DNA of 64,000 nt, taken from the NCBI RefSeq assembly GCF_009497155.1, contig NZ_WINI01000009.1, positions 124,001 through 188,000 of the forward strand. Reading direction: 5' to 3'. A program made the translations under genes and the position numbers. The first letter of the stretch is position 1. The number at the start of each line of letters is the position of its first letter. The stretch comes from Glaciimonas soli (GTDB lineage Bacteria; Pseudomonadota; Gammaproteobacteria; Burkholderiales; Burkholderiaceae_D). This document shows positions 16,942-27,363 of this stretch, in pieces. Under the pieces are notes generated by a model. The model was not told the DNA's origin and ran no database searches. It saw only the letters and a program-made list of their open reading frames with translations.

Positions 16942-17520
16942 TCACACGTATTTAACAAGCTTCTCTTCAAGGTTTCTGCGAACATCAGGCCATTCATCAT
17001 CAATGATACTGAAGCGCACAGAGTTCCTCTTTCGACCATCCGGCATAATGCGTTCATTACGCACAATACCCTCCTGCTTGGCTCCCAGACGAAGTATGGC
17101 GTTGCGGGATTTCTGGTTGGTCTCGTCGGTTGTGAGTTGTACGCGCACACAATTGAGTGCTTCAAACGCGTAGCGCAGCATGAGGAGCTTGGCCCCGGTA
17201 TTGACATAAGTGCCCTGCCACGCAGCAGATAGCCAGGTTCCGCCAATTTCCAGTTTCCTGTTTTGACGGTCGATTTTCCAAAAGCGAGTAGAGCCGACGA
17301 CCTGACTGGTCTCTCTAATTACGATTACAAACGGCATCACAGTGCCGGCGGATTGACCGTCCAACGCAGTGCCGATGTATCGATCAATAGTTTCAGATGA
17401 CGGAACTACCGTGAAAGGCAAATTCCACAGTTCACCATCGGAAGCCGCTTCGACCAGAGCAATTGCATCTGATGCGAGTAGCGGACGCAGCAATATTCTT
17501 TGACCGACAAATGATGCCAT
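16942..17520 (-). CDS. GNAT-family N-acetyltransferase (RimJ/RimL type)
   Basis: A 192-residue protein with the acetyl-CoA-binding fold. RILLRPLLASDAIALVEA is the usual opening, VVGSTRFWKIDRQNRKLEIGGTWL gives strand beta4 and the start of motif A, and GAKLLMLRYAFEALNCVRVQLTTDETNQKS plus RLGAKQEGIVRNE match the RimJ/RimL branch (pfam Acetyltransf_3). Its substrate, protein N-terminus or small amine, is not predictable. It lies 50 nt downstream of the VOC gene and is probably the last gene of that minus-strand operon. Codon usage is like its neighbours. Confidence 0.88.
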   Translation of the reverse strand: MASFVGQRILLRPLLASDAIALVEAASDGELWNLPFTVVPSSETIDRYIGTALDGQSAGTVMPFVIVIRETSQVVGSTRFWKIDRQNRKLEIGGTWLSAAWQGTYVNTGAKLLMLRYAFEALNCVRVQLTTDETNQKSRNAILRLGAKQEGIVRNERIMPDGRKRNSVRFSIIDDEWPDVRRNLEEKLVKYV

Positions 17521-17570
17521 ATGCGTGGTTGTTCTAACGATAAATAGACATCAAAAGTAACGTCACCATG

Positions 17571-17975
17571 TTATGCGCCCATAGGAGAACACAACTCAAT
17601 GAGCGAACCATCCTTATCTCGGACATAAGCCACAACTTGCCCCCAAGGTTTGTCAGCGGGTTCATTGATAGGCTCCGCGCCGGCGGCGACTGCTTTGGCA
17701 TAAGCTGATGCGACGTCATCAGTGACGAATGCCAACTCAACACCCAACGGTGCCGCGTTGGGATTAACTTTCTGATACTGTCCGTTGAGATTCATGTCAC
17801 CCATGGTATGAGAACCAAAAGCCAGCACGGTGGCACCGGTTTCAAGCTCTCCATAGTCGTTTGAGTCGTGCAGAAAACGTGTTTCAAATCCAAACGCTTC
17901 TTTATAAAACGCGAGCGTAGCTGGCACTGACGAGACATAAACAATGGTGTATCCGAATTTCATTTCGTTTTTCAT
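17571..17975 (-). CDS. VOC superfamily protein (glyoxalase/bleomycin-resistance fold)
   Basis: A 134-residue protein with both beta-alpha-beta-beta-beta modules: YTIVYVSSVPATLAFYKEAF, LETGATVLAFGSH, then GVELAFVTDDVASAYAKAV and VAYVRDKDGSLIELCSP. The last Glu in the D-x-D-G-x-x-I-E-L pattern is the usual metal ligand. ATG 17975 overlaps the stop of the upstream HHH gene by 4 nt (ATGA), which fixes the start and implies translational coupling. Function could be a dioxygenase, lyase or binding protein; the fold call is firm. Confidence 0.88.
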   Translation of the reverse strand: MKNEMKFGYTIVYVSSVPATLAFYKEAFGFETRFLHDSNDYGELETGATVLAFGSHTMGDMNLNGQYQKVNPNAAPLGVELAFVTDDVASAYAKAVAAGAEPINEPADKPWGQVVAYVRDKDGSLIELCSPMGA

Positions 17976-18274
17976 TTTCCCGTTGCTTTCTGTTTGAGTA
18001 CTTGTTGTCGCTCTTCCGTATACGCCCACCAGGGCCGCGCATCTTCTCCGGCCATGAAGCGTGTCACCGATATAAAAACATCCAGCACACAGGGATCGTG
18101 ACGCATCCCTGTTTTTTCGCACAACTTCTCATACATCTCATAAGAATTTTTTCCTACGAGGTCGCTTGGTTCATGAATACCAATCAGCCGTAAATCTTCA
18201 GCACCGGCTTTACCGACATTTGGAAGATCGGTCAGCTTGTTAAGATGATTGCGATCAACCTTGTTCGGATTCAT
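17972..18274 (-). CDS. helix-hairpin-helix domain protein (TfoX C-terminal/pathogenicity-locus-like)
   Basis: A 100-residue protein with LTDLPNVGKAGAEDLRLIGI, a helix-hairpin-helix (non-specific nucleic-acid-binding turn around PNVGKA), followed by LVGKNSYEMYEKLCEKTG and DPCVLDVFISVTRFM. This combination is typical of small 'helix-hairpin-helix domain-containing' proteins annotated as mitomycin-resistance or pathogenicity-locus (Cdd1) proteins. ATG 18274 overlaps the DUF6404 stop as ATGA, and its own stop overlaps the VOC start in the same way. Its biological role is unknown. Confidence 0.85.
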   Translation of the reverse strand: MNPNKVDRNHLNKLTDLPNVGKAGAEDLRLIGIHEPSDLVGKNSYEMYEKLCEKTGMRHDPCVLDVFISVTRFMAGEDARPWWAYTEERQQVLKQKATGK

Positions 18275-18636
18275 GATGCGGCTTTGATGGAAGACCACGA
18301 TGGCAAACCATGCTTACGTGCACCGATACGGTAATACAACGCCATAAACATGCCATATAAAACACCTGCCAGCGATGTCCCAATAATGGCTGCGGACTCG
18401 GAGCTGGATTTGTCGTGATTCGACCAAAACATAAACCACATCATCAGACCGCACACAACACCAAACCAGATCCCCAAAAATATAAAGTTGAATTTGAAAC
18501 TGGCAAAATGCGGTGGTGGAATCGTGATCCCGGCGCGCCAGAACAGGCGATGCAAAAGTGGTGCGTAGTTGCTGCGCCAAATGCCTGTGGTTTCCAATAA
18601 GGCCAGTGCGGTGGCGACTTTGGGTGGGTACGACAT
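18271..18636 (-). CDS. DUF6404 family membrane protein
   Basis: A 121-residue protein with two transmembrane helices (residues ~50-70 and ~83-103). The soluble N-terminus KVATALALLETTGIWRSNYAPLLHRLFWRAGITIPPPHFASF is the recognisable DUF6404 signature, and a GGIxxPPPhF motif precedes the membrane part. ATG 18636 has AGGAG upstream. It is the first gene of the overlapping operon DUF6404-HHH-VOC-(GNAT). Function unknown. Confidence 0.8.
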   Translation of the reverse strand: MSYPPKVATALALLETTGIWRSNYAPLLHRLFWRAGITIPPPHFASFKFNFIFLGIWFGVVCGLMMWFMFWSNHDKSSSESAAIIGTSLAGVLYGMFMALYYRIGARKHGLPSWSSIKAAS

Positions 18637-18803
18637 GCGGTCTCCTGCTTTTTTACTAATTAGATAAAATGAAATCTCAAAACTGACTGTCTTGATGCTT
18701 GCGTTGCAGAATAATAGCGCAATTAAATCGGTGGATGCTGTCGACTTTTCGCTTCCTTATCCTTCTGCTATTTAGATTTTTATACTGCTTGTAGAGTAGG
18801 ATC

Positions 18804-19400
18804 ATGACATCCACAGTCAAGCACACCAACACTGGAATCAATATGAATAACACCGCTGTTCTGGTCATCGACGTTCAATTCGGACTTATTAGCACACCGC
18901 CGGAAGCATATCGGTGGCAAGAGGTTAGACAGAATATCAATGCGTTATTGGGCAGCGCACGGGATCACGGTTTTCCTGTGATTTTTATCCAGCACGACAG
19001 TGCAATCGGGACTATCGTTGAACCGTTCTCAGAGGGATGGCAATTGCATCCTGATGTGCATCGTTGCGATAGTGATCAGATTATTCGGAAAACTGCCAGT
19101 GATGCATTTCACGAAACACCGCTCCTGTCGTCTCTTGAAAAGCTGCAGATCAAGCGCTTGCTGATCACAGGTTACGCCACCGAGTTCTGTGTTGACACTA
19201 CCGTCCGTCGCGCAGCGTCTCTTGGCTTTGAGACGATATTGGTAGCAGATGCACATACGACAAAAGACAGGCCGTTTTTGCAAGCTGAGCAGATTATTGC
19301 GCACCACAATTGGGTATTACAAAATATCGCCAGCCCTTCGCAACCGATTCAAGTTAAAAATCTGGGTGAACTTGATCTGCATGCATTGCGGGATCAATAA
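18804..19400 (+). CDS. cysteine hydrolase, isochorismatase-like family
   Basis: A 198-residue protein. VLVIDVQFGL provides the catalytic Asp, the Lys lies in IIRKTASDAFHET, and the nucleophilic Cys is in GYATEFCVDTTVRRAASLGF, a complete Asp-Lys-Cys triad. These hydrolases act on amides such as nicotinamide, ureidoacrylate or N-carbamoyl compounds; the exact substrate is open. ATG 18804 has TAGGA just upstream; ATG 18843, nearer the conserved core, is the alternative start. It is divergent from the DUF6404 operon. Confidence 0.87.
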   Translation: MTSTVKHTNTGINMNNTAVLVIDVQFGLISTPPEAYRWQEVRQNINALLGSARDHGFPVIFIQHDSAIGTIVEPFSEGWQLHPDVHRCDSDQIIRKTASDAFHETPLLSSLEKLQIKRLLITGYATEFCVDTTVRRAASLGFETILVADAHTTKDRPFLQAEQIIAHHNWVLQNIASPSQPIQVKNLGELDLHALRDQ

Positions 19401-19865
19401 CTCGGCAACAAAAGCGCGGCTTTAAGAAAGCGGCAATTCAACGTCAGCAGTTGCCGTCCTACCTTCTGCTCAGTGTCAAAAGCGATTCAAGCCAGACTTG
19501 AACTGCGATCAGCAGACTAATTACTCAACACAATACAAATCACGACCAAGCGGCGGCCTACCGTCGTTATTTGTGCTCGCCAAAATACCTCAAAAAAACA
19601 AATCAATATTTGTTTTAAACAAATTTCGATGCTTAATAGCAACGACATTTGTAACTATCAGTAACATCCTGAAACTTTTTTTACATTTAAAAGTTGCCTA
19701 ATGCAAACTGCTTGCTGTTTTGAAAACTGCATTGTTTCCTCGGCAATTTTTGTGAGTTTGCGCATGCAGAATGACCTATCCAATTGCGTCGATTGTTTGC
19801 ATTAGCGCAACAGATCGAAGTCCATGCTTTCCCCCGATAACGCCCTTACACCATGAAAGAAGTAA
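19401..19865. other. 465-bp intergenic region
   Basis: No gene is recognised. CGGCAA (19431) and TTGCCG (19452) may form a weak 3' hairpin of the cysteine hydrolase. The right half is promoter DNA for the lipoprotein at 19866. Confidence 0.4.
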
Positions 19866-20876
19866 ATGAGTCAGCTTTTTTTAAAGAGAACATTCATCGC
19901 TGCGGTAATTATTGTTTCTTCACTTCTTTCGGGATGTGCATCTATCGTCAATGGCACCAGTCAGATTGTGTCGGTTGAAGCCAGTGATAGCGGTGCAAAA
20001 GTAATTGGTGCCAGCTGCAAGCTACAAAATGACAAAGGTGTTTTTTATGTAACGACGCCAGGAACTGTGACGGTTCACAGAGCCTATGGCGATCTGTCGG
20101 TGTCATGTGAAAAGCCAAATGTAAAACCGGGCTCGGCAGTGGTGAAATCAACCACTAAAGCAATGGCGTTCGGAAATATTTTGATCGGCGGCCTAGTTGG
20201 CGTCGCTGTTGATACGGGTTCTGGCGCCGCTTACGACTATCCAGACCATATTGTGGTTTTAATGAATGGAAACATCGCTTCGCAACTATCTAATGGTCAA
20301 AACCTGGCAGATAGAGTCCCATTTTCCTCGAACTCATGCCAATCATCGTATGAGTTCATACGATCTCAGCCTAAACCCCGTGCCTTTGCCATATCAAAGG
20401 ATGGACATTGCGGATACGTATCTCTTGCTACGGCCAGAGGCGCTACCGACCTCAAAGAAGTGGCCATTGCCAACTGCAAAAAACATACCAATCTTGATTG
20501 CACTTTGTATTTAGTTGATGACTCCATTGTCTACAACGGTCAGCTTGACGATGTCCAGCATGCGCCAGCGCTTGCTCCTCAAGCGCCGATTGCTGCAATG
20601 CCTGTAACCGCTACTCCAACTACTGTAGCGGCGGCTACTGCGCCCCCACCGACGATACAAATTCCAGCTGCGATCATCGCTAAGCTACCACCTGAACAAA
20701 TCGGCCAATACTCTTATCAAGCCGAGCACCTGCCTGAAGCCAAATCCTGTGCAAGCACACCGCAAGCCATTCTCACCAATAAAGGCCCGGGATTGGAGTC
20801 TTATACGGTTTCTTGCGATAACGGTGATGCGATTGCCATGCGTTGTGATAATGGGCAGTGTCGCGTGTTGAGGTAA
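19866..20876 (+). CDS. lipoprotein with one Cys-pair repeat module
   Basis: A 336-residue protein with signal peptide and lipobox LLSGC. The mature start CASIVNGTSQIV and the following ~100 residues match a common lipoprotein family that carries a PEGA-like domain and a short hydrophobic glycine-rich hairpin (GNILIGGLVGVAVDTGSGAAYDYP). Residues ~168-224 are a single copy of the PRAFAIs-kdG...AlanCkk...C-lY-vDd-iVy module that occurs twice in the hydrolase at 12173-13657. A Pro/Ala/Thr linker and a small C-terminal domain with four Cys follow. A terminator lies at 20944. Confidence 0.78.
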   Translation: MSQLFLKRTFIAAVIIVSSLLSGCASIVNGTSQIVSVEASDSGAKVIGASCKLQNDKGVFYVTTPGTVTVHRAYGDLSVSCEKPNVKPGSAVVKSTTKAMAFGNILIGGLVGVAVDTGSGAAYDYPDHIVVLMNGNIASQLSNGQNLADRVPFSSNSCQSSYEFIRSQPKPRAFAISKDGHCGYVSLATARGATDLKEVAIANCKKHTNLDCTLYLVDDSIVYNGQLDDVQHAPALAPQAPIAAMPVTATPTTVAAATAPPPTIQIPAAIIAKLPPEQIGQYSYQAEHLPEAKSCASTPQAILTNKGPGLESYTVSCDNGDAIAMRCDNGQCRVLR

Positions 20877-20943
20877 TAAGAGTTGAACTCACAACTGATT
20901 TAATAAATTAAATATTAAGAATATTCAGATATTTTTGCGGTAC

Positions 20944-20972
20944 GGAGCGTTCTTTGAGCGCTCCATTTTTTT
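20944..20972. terminator. intrinsic terminator between convergent genes
   Basis: GGAGCG-(9 nt)-CGCTCC followed by ATTTTTTT. It serves the plus-strand lipoprotein gene, and the minus-strand transporter ends 8 nt beyond. Confidence 0.85.
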
Positions 20973-20979
20973 AGGTTAA

Positions 20980-22452
20980 TCACCAATATCCGAGGTACTT
21001 CCACCACAAGCCTCCGACCAGACTCCAGATCAGCAGGTTCACCATGCTAATGATCAAACCGGTTTTCCACCATTCGCCCAGCGTGGTGTAGCCAGAGCCA
21101 AAAACAATTGGTGCGGTGCCAGTCGCATAGTGCGTCAACGACATCATCAATGACGAGGCAAATGCCAACACCAGGCCAAACAGATCCGGAGGTGCGCCTA
21201 AAACCAGACCCGCCGAGTAGAAAGCAGCAAACATTGCGGTGATATGTGCGGTAGTGCTGGCAAATAAATAGTGCGAATAGACATACACCAACGTCAGCAG
21301 GATCATTCCGCCGACCCAGCCTATACCAAGATGATCAATAGAATTACCAACGGTCTGTGACAGCCAGCTAACCAACCCGAGTTTCCCCAAATAGGCTGCC
21401 ATCATCACCAATGCGGCAAACCATACCACCGTGTCCCATGCACCTTTATGTTTGAGAATATCATCCCAACTGAGCACGCCACTTGCTAGCAAAATGGCCA
21501 GCCCAATGAAAGCGGCCGTGGTTGGATTAACTTCCCATGCACTGCCAAAAATGAAAGCAGGAATGCCTGCCCACAGAAAAAGTAGCAAGACAAATACTGC
21601 CAACGTGATTTTCTCTGCCAGCGATATAGCGCCCAGTTCCTGCAGTTTGTTTTTGGCAAACTGAGGCGCATCCGGCGTATTTTTGATAGTAGGAGGATAA
21701 AGCTTGAAGATGACAAGCGGCATCACTAACAGCGAAACAATACCCGGCACCAATGCTGCAGTCGCCCACATCGCCCACGTCAATCGAAAGGTAGAGTTGG
21801 TACCTTGAAGCAGCAGATTAACAATCAGCGGATTAGGGGCTGTAGCGGTAATAAACATCGCCGACGTTATCGGATTAACGTTATACGTCACCAATGCTAA
21901 ATATCGACCAATTTTCTCCGTTGATCCCGGCTCCGGCTTGGAGTCAAAACTGTTGGCGATCGATTTCATAATGGGATGAATAATCCCGCCCCCACGTGCG
22001 GTGTTACTTGGCGTGACGGGCGCCAGCGTAACTTCAGCCAGCGCCAGCGCGTAGGCAATACCCAGCGTCTTCTTGCCAAACACGGAAATGAAATAATAGC
22101 CAATACGCGCGCCCAGCCCGGTCTTCGTCAGGCTCAGCGAAATCATAATGGAAATCCCTATCAGCCAAATGAGCTGGTTGGAAAATCCACTGAGCGCATC
22201 ATCCAGCGCAGCGGCAGGGTTGCCCGGATTGGTTACCTGAGTTATCGCCACCAGAGCAATAGCAATAATGGACACTGCACCAATCGGCATAGCTTTACCG
22301 ATAATCGCAGCAATGGTCGCCACAAACAGCGCCAACAGATGCCATGCATACGGCGTGACGCCTTCAGGAACAGGAATGACAAACCAAATGATCAGCCCAA
22401 TAGCGACTGATATCAAGGAAGGAATTGGCTTTAGCGGCGTTAAATCATTCAT
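20980..22452 (-). CDS. DASS/SLC13 anion transporter (CitT/YbhI-like)
   Basis: A 490-residue, ~12-helix inner-membrane carrier for di/tricarboxylates. Family marks are LAEVTLAPVTPSNTARGGGIIHPI (the SNT motif in the first half), YVYSHYLFASTTAHITAMFAAF and the second pseudo-repeat SLTHYATGTAPIVFGSGYTT. This pattern matches the 2-oxoglutarate/malate and citrate:succinate antiporter branch (CitT, TtdT, YbhI). It is monocistronic, facing a terminator at 20944. No two-component regulator is adjacent. The exact substrate is not predictable. Confidence 0.9.
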   Translation of the reverse strand: MNDLTPLKPIPSLISVAIGLIIWFVIPVPEGVTPYAWHLLALFVATIAAIIGKAMPIGAVSIIAIALVAITQVTNPGNPAAALDDALSGFSNQLIWLIGISIMISLSLTKTGLGARIGYYFISVFGKKTLGIAYALALAEVTLAPVTPSNTARGGGIIHPIMKSIANSFDSKPEPGSTEKIGRYLALVTYNVNPITSAMFITATAPNPLIVNLLLQGTNSTFRLTWAMWATAALVPGIVSLLVMPLVIFKLYPPTIKNTPDAPQFAKNKLQELGAISLAEKITLAVFVLLLFLWAGIPAFIFGSAWEVNPTTAAFIGLAILLASGVLSWDDILKHKGAWDTVVWFAALVMMAAYLGKLGLVSWLSQTVGNSIDHLGIGWVGGMILLTLVYVYSHYLFASTTAHITAMFAAFYSAGLVLGAPPDLFGLVLAFASSLMMSLTHYATGTAPIVFGSGYTTLGEWWKTGLIISMVNLLIWSLVGGLWWKYLGYW

Positions 22453-23023
22453 GTTGTCAGAGGTTCAGTGTTCAAGGCAGGGTTGTGCATTGCTGATAGG
22501 TTCAAGACCTAAATAACCATTTCAAAGACTACAGAATAATGCTGCACTCCTACGGGAGAGAGAAAACAAAGCGAGCTATCCGATTCAATCAGAGTCAATG
22601 TACGTCCGGCATGCATTGCGCCTCGCCCCATTGTTGCTCCGTTTAATACTACTCGCCAACAAGAGCGAGTATAGGTGACTAGTTACAAAAATCAACTATT
22701 GCGACGATTAATTTTCCACAAAACACAGCTTGTTACGCAACTCAAACTATCTAATGATCAAACTCTGCGCCACACCGTATTGCCGGCGCATGGACACATT
22801 AAGCAAATCAACATGCCAGTATTTTTTAAAAACTATTCGAAATCTTTTGCAATTGCTGATTCCGACCGTAAGATGCATGGATGAGAAAAGACAATAGCCA
22901 AGTGATGTCCGCAGCGAGCAATTTACCTAAATTTTGGCTCTCTCAGAAAGAAGACGAAACCATAACAAGCAGAGTTGCACGACATATTTTTAGCGTTCCA
23001 TTATTTTTTATTGTGATCATCAA
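22453..23023. other. 571-bp intergenic region
   Basis: Two ~69-codon plus-strand frames (22675-22884, 22881-23087) have no ribosome-binding site or family features and are probably chance. It holds the promoters of the DASS transporter (minus strand) and of the gene at 23024. Nothing else seen. Confidence 0.4.
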
Positions 23024-23548
23024 ATGCCCTTTATTCCCGATGACTTTGCAGCGCCGTCAGTACAACACTTCGACCAATTCGTCTTAGAAGTTTTATCGCC
23101 AAAATTCACCGATCAAGACTTCGCTGCAGTAGTAGCAAGCCCAAACGACATTCGCTATGTATTTGGACCAAACAATGCATGGCCGAGCCCGCAAATGACG
23201 CTCACTGAGAATCTGGCTGACGTAACACGACATGAAAAAGAATTTGTGGATCGCAAAGCCTTTGCGTATGCAATCCGTAGCTTGGATGGAGAGCGCTATT
23301 TAGGATGCGTCTACATAAAGCCCATAAAGTCGAGAATAGAAAATGATCTGCGTAAATCTTTATACGATGCGCAGGTGTTTTTCTGGGTGAGCTCAATAGA
23401 GAATACTGGAAATCTCGATCAACTAATTTTGGTAAATATTCAGGATTGGCTACAAAAAGCATGGCCATTCAAAGCGACGGCATTCCCCGGACGAACGATC
23501 AACTGGCAAGAATGGGAACAGATGGAGCACGCCGTCATCATTGAGTAA
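23024..23548 (+). CDS. GNAT-like hypothetical protein
   Basis: A 174-residue protein. LTENLADVTRHEKEFVDRKAFAYAI followed by RYLGCVYIKP is the segment shared by a family annotated as GNAT N-acetyltransferases in proteobacteria: 'WP...lTleeNl.dl..He.eF..r.aFaYtv..pd....lGCvYi.P'. The second half (AQVFFWVSS, LILVNIQDWLQKAW) fits the C-terminal strands of the fold. No pyrophosphate loop of the usual R/Q-x-x-G-x-G/A kind is obvious, so catalytic activity is uncertain. The downstream tetR-like gene is convergent, 7 nt away. Confidence 0.65.
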   Translation: MPFIPDDFAAPSVQHFDQFVLEVLSPKFTDQDFAAVVASPNDIRYVFGPNNAWPSPQMTLTENLADVTRHEKEFVDRKAFAYAIRSLDGERYLGCVYIKPIKSRIENDLRKSLYDAQVFFWVSSIENTGNLDQLILVNIQDWLQKAWPFKATAFPGRTINWQEWEQMEHAVIIE

Positions 23549-23555
23549 TTCCATT

Positions 23556-24278
23556 TTATTTTTGCGGCCCCACCCCATGCACTAGTAAAGCAATCGCATG
23601 CCGTGCAATTACTTTGGCATCCACTGGATGATCCTTTGAGCCAATTTGTCGCGTCATGATGGTAGCGAGCGGTAATATTGTCAGTCCAAGCAACGACATA
23701 AATAATAGCGACGGCTCCAACTCAGCATTCATCAGCCCTTTTCGTTGCCATTGCCTGATGCATATCAACACGGCCTTATGATGCTTATCGCCGACGCGTT
23801 CATGCATCCGCTGTTTGAGTATGTTGTCATGCGTAATAACTCCACGCACCCATAGCGGTGCAAACCACGGATAGGCTGTCGCTACATCGACGAAGCGTTG
23901 CGCCAATTCGGTGATGGCTGCCATCGGATCATCTGCATGCGCTTCGAACACGCCGCCCATCGCTGCCCGCACCGGCAGAAAACGTTCCTCGATCAGATCG
24001 TCGATCAACTGATCACGGCTCTTAAAGTAATAGTTAACCATTGCCGGCGTTACCTTCGCTTCGCGCGCAATAGCGGCCATCGTGGTGTCTGCGATTCCTT
24101 GCCGCGCGAACAAAACTAAGGCCGTATCGAGAAGCAGGTTGCGCTGTTCGGGACCGCGTGCGCTGCCCGTCGGACGTCCTGGCCGCTTAGCGGTCGAACG
24201 TGACGCCGCCGTTGTCTTCTTCAAAACTAACGCCGTGGGTACAACAGATTTACTCTTTGCCATCTTTGGTTTGACCAT
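23556..24278 (-). CDS. TetR-family transcriptional regulator
   Basis: About 240 residues. After a basic, low-complexity N-terminus (TTAASRSTAKRPGRPTGSARG) comes the TetR HTH: LLLDTALVLFARQGIADTTMAAIAREAKVT then PAMVNYYFKSRDQLIDDLI. ATG 24278 is used; an in-frame TTG at 24290 and ATG at 24263 are alternatives. The C-terminal ligand domain is not family-specific. It is divergent from a DHA2 efflux pump with an 18-bp perfect palindrome between them, the classic autoregulated repressor/pump arrangement. Confidence 0.9.
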   Translation of the reverse strand: MVKPKMAKSKSVVPTALVLKKTTAASRSTAKRPGRPTGSARGPEQRNLLLDTALVLFARQGIADTTMAAIAREAKVTPAMVNYYFKSRDQLIDDLIEERFLPVRAAMGGVFEAHADDPMAAITELAQRFVDVATAYPWFAPLWVRGVITHDNILKQRMHERVGDKHHKAVLICIRQWQRKGLMNAELEPSLLFMSLLGLTILPLATIMTRQIGSKDHPVDAKVIARHAIALLVHGVGPQK

Positions 24279-24304
24279 TTGACTACTCAAGGGATTTCAC
24301 ATAT

Positions 24305-24322
24305 ATTAAACGATCGTTTAAT
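24305..24322. promoter_or_regulatory. 18-bp perfect palindrome, likely TetR operator
   Basis: ATTAAACGATCGTTTAAT is perfectly self-complementary and lies in the 154-bp divergent gap between the TetR regulator and the efflux pump, 27 nt from the regulator start. AAACGNNCGTTT-type sites are common for TetR-family repressors of this layout. Confidence 0.75.
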
Positions 24323-24414
24323 TAATTTCAACCCGCCGAAATTACACAAAACACAACTCCGCTCGCGCTAAACTTGTCTGAGGGCAAACGGAGAACAACC
24401 ACCTATTTTCTTAA

Positions 24415-25989
<1,575 letters not shown>

Positions 25990-26004
25990 AACATTGAACT
26001 TAAA

Positions 26005-26060
26005 GCGCCGGTGAAGATAAAATTAATGCTGCAATACGACGAACTTAAATTTACCGGCGC
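26005..26060 (+). promoter_or_regulatory. inverted repeat across the start of the downstream transporter
   Basis: GCGCCGGTGAA at 26005-26015 pairs with TTTACCGGCGC at 26050-26060 (11 pairs, one G-T). The left arm contains the GTG start at 26011 and the loop contains the alternative ATG at 26026. In mRNA it would occlude initiation of the transporter. Confidence 0.4.
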
Positions 26061-27225
26061 AAATACAATCGACAACATTACTTCATCAGCACATCGTACC
26101 CCGCATCCACTGATTACGTTACTACATGGCTTGCGCAAGGATAGCTTTTTCTTGATATTGCTCGCCGCTCTAGTGCTGCTTAGTTTCATCGCGCCGGGAA
26201 AAATCGGCAGCTATCCAACATTAGTCGACTGGCCGACGATTGCGGCATTGACTGGCCTGCTGGCACTGACTAAAGGACTTGAAGTCAGCGGTATCATGCA
26301 CCGGCTTGGTCACCAGTTGATCGGTTTCATGGCAACCGAGCGCTCTACCGCGCTGTGCCTGGTGATGACTGCCGCACTGCTATCCACGGTGCTGACTAAC
26401 GACGTTGCATTATTCGTCGTGGTGCCGCTTACTCTGGGCGTGTGTCGTATCGCGAACATGCCCGCCACGCGCTTGATCGTATTCGAGGCTCTGGCCGTGA
26501 ATGCAGGATCTGCGTTAACGCCAATTGGCAATCCACAAAATCTGTTTCTATGGCAGCTCGCTAAGGTGTCGTTTGGCGAGTTTGTTGTACACATGCTGCC
26601 ACTCGTGGCGATGCTGATGATCGCTCTGTTAGTACTGACGGTATGCGTGTTCCGCAAACAACCGATTCAGGTCAGCGACCAGGAACAGCAAGCCCCGCTG
26701 GATCGCACCCTGCTCTTCGTGTCACTCGCCCTCTACCTGCCGTTTTTACTTGCTACCAACATGCATCATGCAGACTGGGCAGTAATTGTGGTGCTAGCTA
26801 TTCTTCTTGTCCTGCGACCGCCCGTGTTACTGCAACTCGACTGGGGTCTGCTGTTGATCTTCATATTGATGTTCATTGACTTGCGGCTGTTCGCAAGCCT
26901 GAACTTTGTGCGTGAATGCATGCATAGTTTGGGGCTCGAACAAGCCAGCCATTTATATCTGACCGGAATCGCCGCATCACAGATCATCAGCAATGTGCCA
27001 GCAGCGATTGCGCTGGCCGAATACTCAGACAATTGGCGCGTAATTGCCTACGGCGTGAACGTCGGTGGATTCGGGTTCATGATCGGCTCGCTGGCAAACT
27101 TGATTGCATTACGCATGACTGGCGACCGTAAAGCCTGGTTAAGTTTTCATCTTTATGCAATCCCGTCTCTTGGTATCGCAGCAGCGTTAGGTTATGCGTT
27201 ACTGTTCCTTGGGCATGTGTTGTGA
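26011..27225 (+). CDS. ArsB/NhaD-CitT superfamily ion transporter
   Basis: Up to 404 residues, ~11 helices. ALTKGLEVSGIMHRLGHQLI, LTAALLSTVLTNDVALFVVVPLT-like (LSTVLTNDVALFVVVPLTL) and LAVNAGSALTPIGNPQNLFLWQ are hallmark segments of the 'citrate transporter' (CitMHS/ArsB/NhaD) superfamily, with a second copy NVPAAIALAEYSDNW in the C-terminal half. Starts GTG 26011 and ATG 26026 are both possible. It lies 21 nt after the efflux pump, so joint control by the TetR protein is plausible. Arsenite, sodium/proton or organic anion cannot be distinguished. Confidence 0.85.
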   Translation: MKIKLMLQYDELKFTGANTIDNITSSAHRTPHPLITLLHGLRKDSFFLILLAALVLLSFIAPGKIGSYPTLVDWPTIAALTGLLALTKGLEVSGIMHRLGHQLIGFMATERSTALCLVMTAALLSTVLTNDVALFVVVPLTLGVCRIANMPATRLIVFEALAVNAGSALTPIGNPQNLFLWQLAKVSFGEFVVHMLPLVAMLMIALLVLTVCVFRKQPIQVSDQEQQAPLDRTLLFVSLALYLPFLLATNMHHADWAVIVVLAILLVLRPPVLLQLDWGLLLIFILMFIDLRLFASLNFVRECMHSLGLEQASHLYLTGIAASQIISNVPAAIALAEYSDNWRVIAYGVNVGGFGFMIGSLANLIALRMTGDRKAWLSFHLYAIPSLGIAAALGYALLFLGHVL

Positions 27226-27363
27226 CGCAAATAATCATTATGAAAAAATCATCTCGCGCATACGAATAAAAGATACAAATATTTGCTTGTAATCCCGGTA
27301 GAACTTCCTAGACTGAACGTGGGTTCATTGAAATGAGGACTCATCGAAGGGTGTTTTAATTTT
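27226..27363. other. intergenic region
   Basis: Short AT-rich gap before a small ORF. No confident promoter assigned. Confidence 0.3.

Noticed and set aside
22675-23087. Two short plus-strand frames in the 22.5-23.0 kb gap
   Set aside because: No ribosome-binding site, no family similarity, and one overlaps the real gene at 23024.
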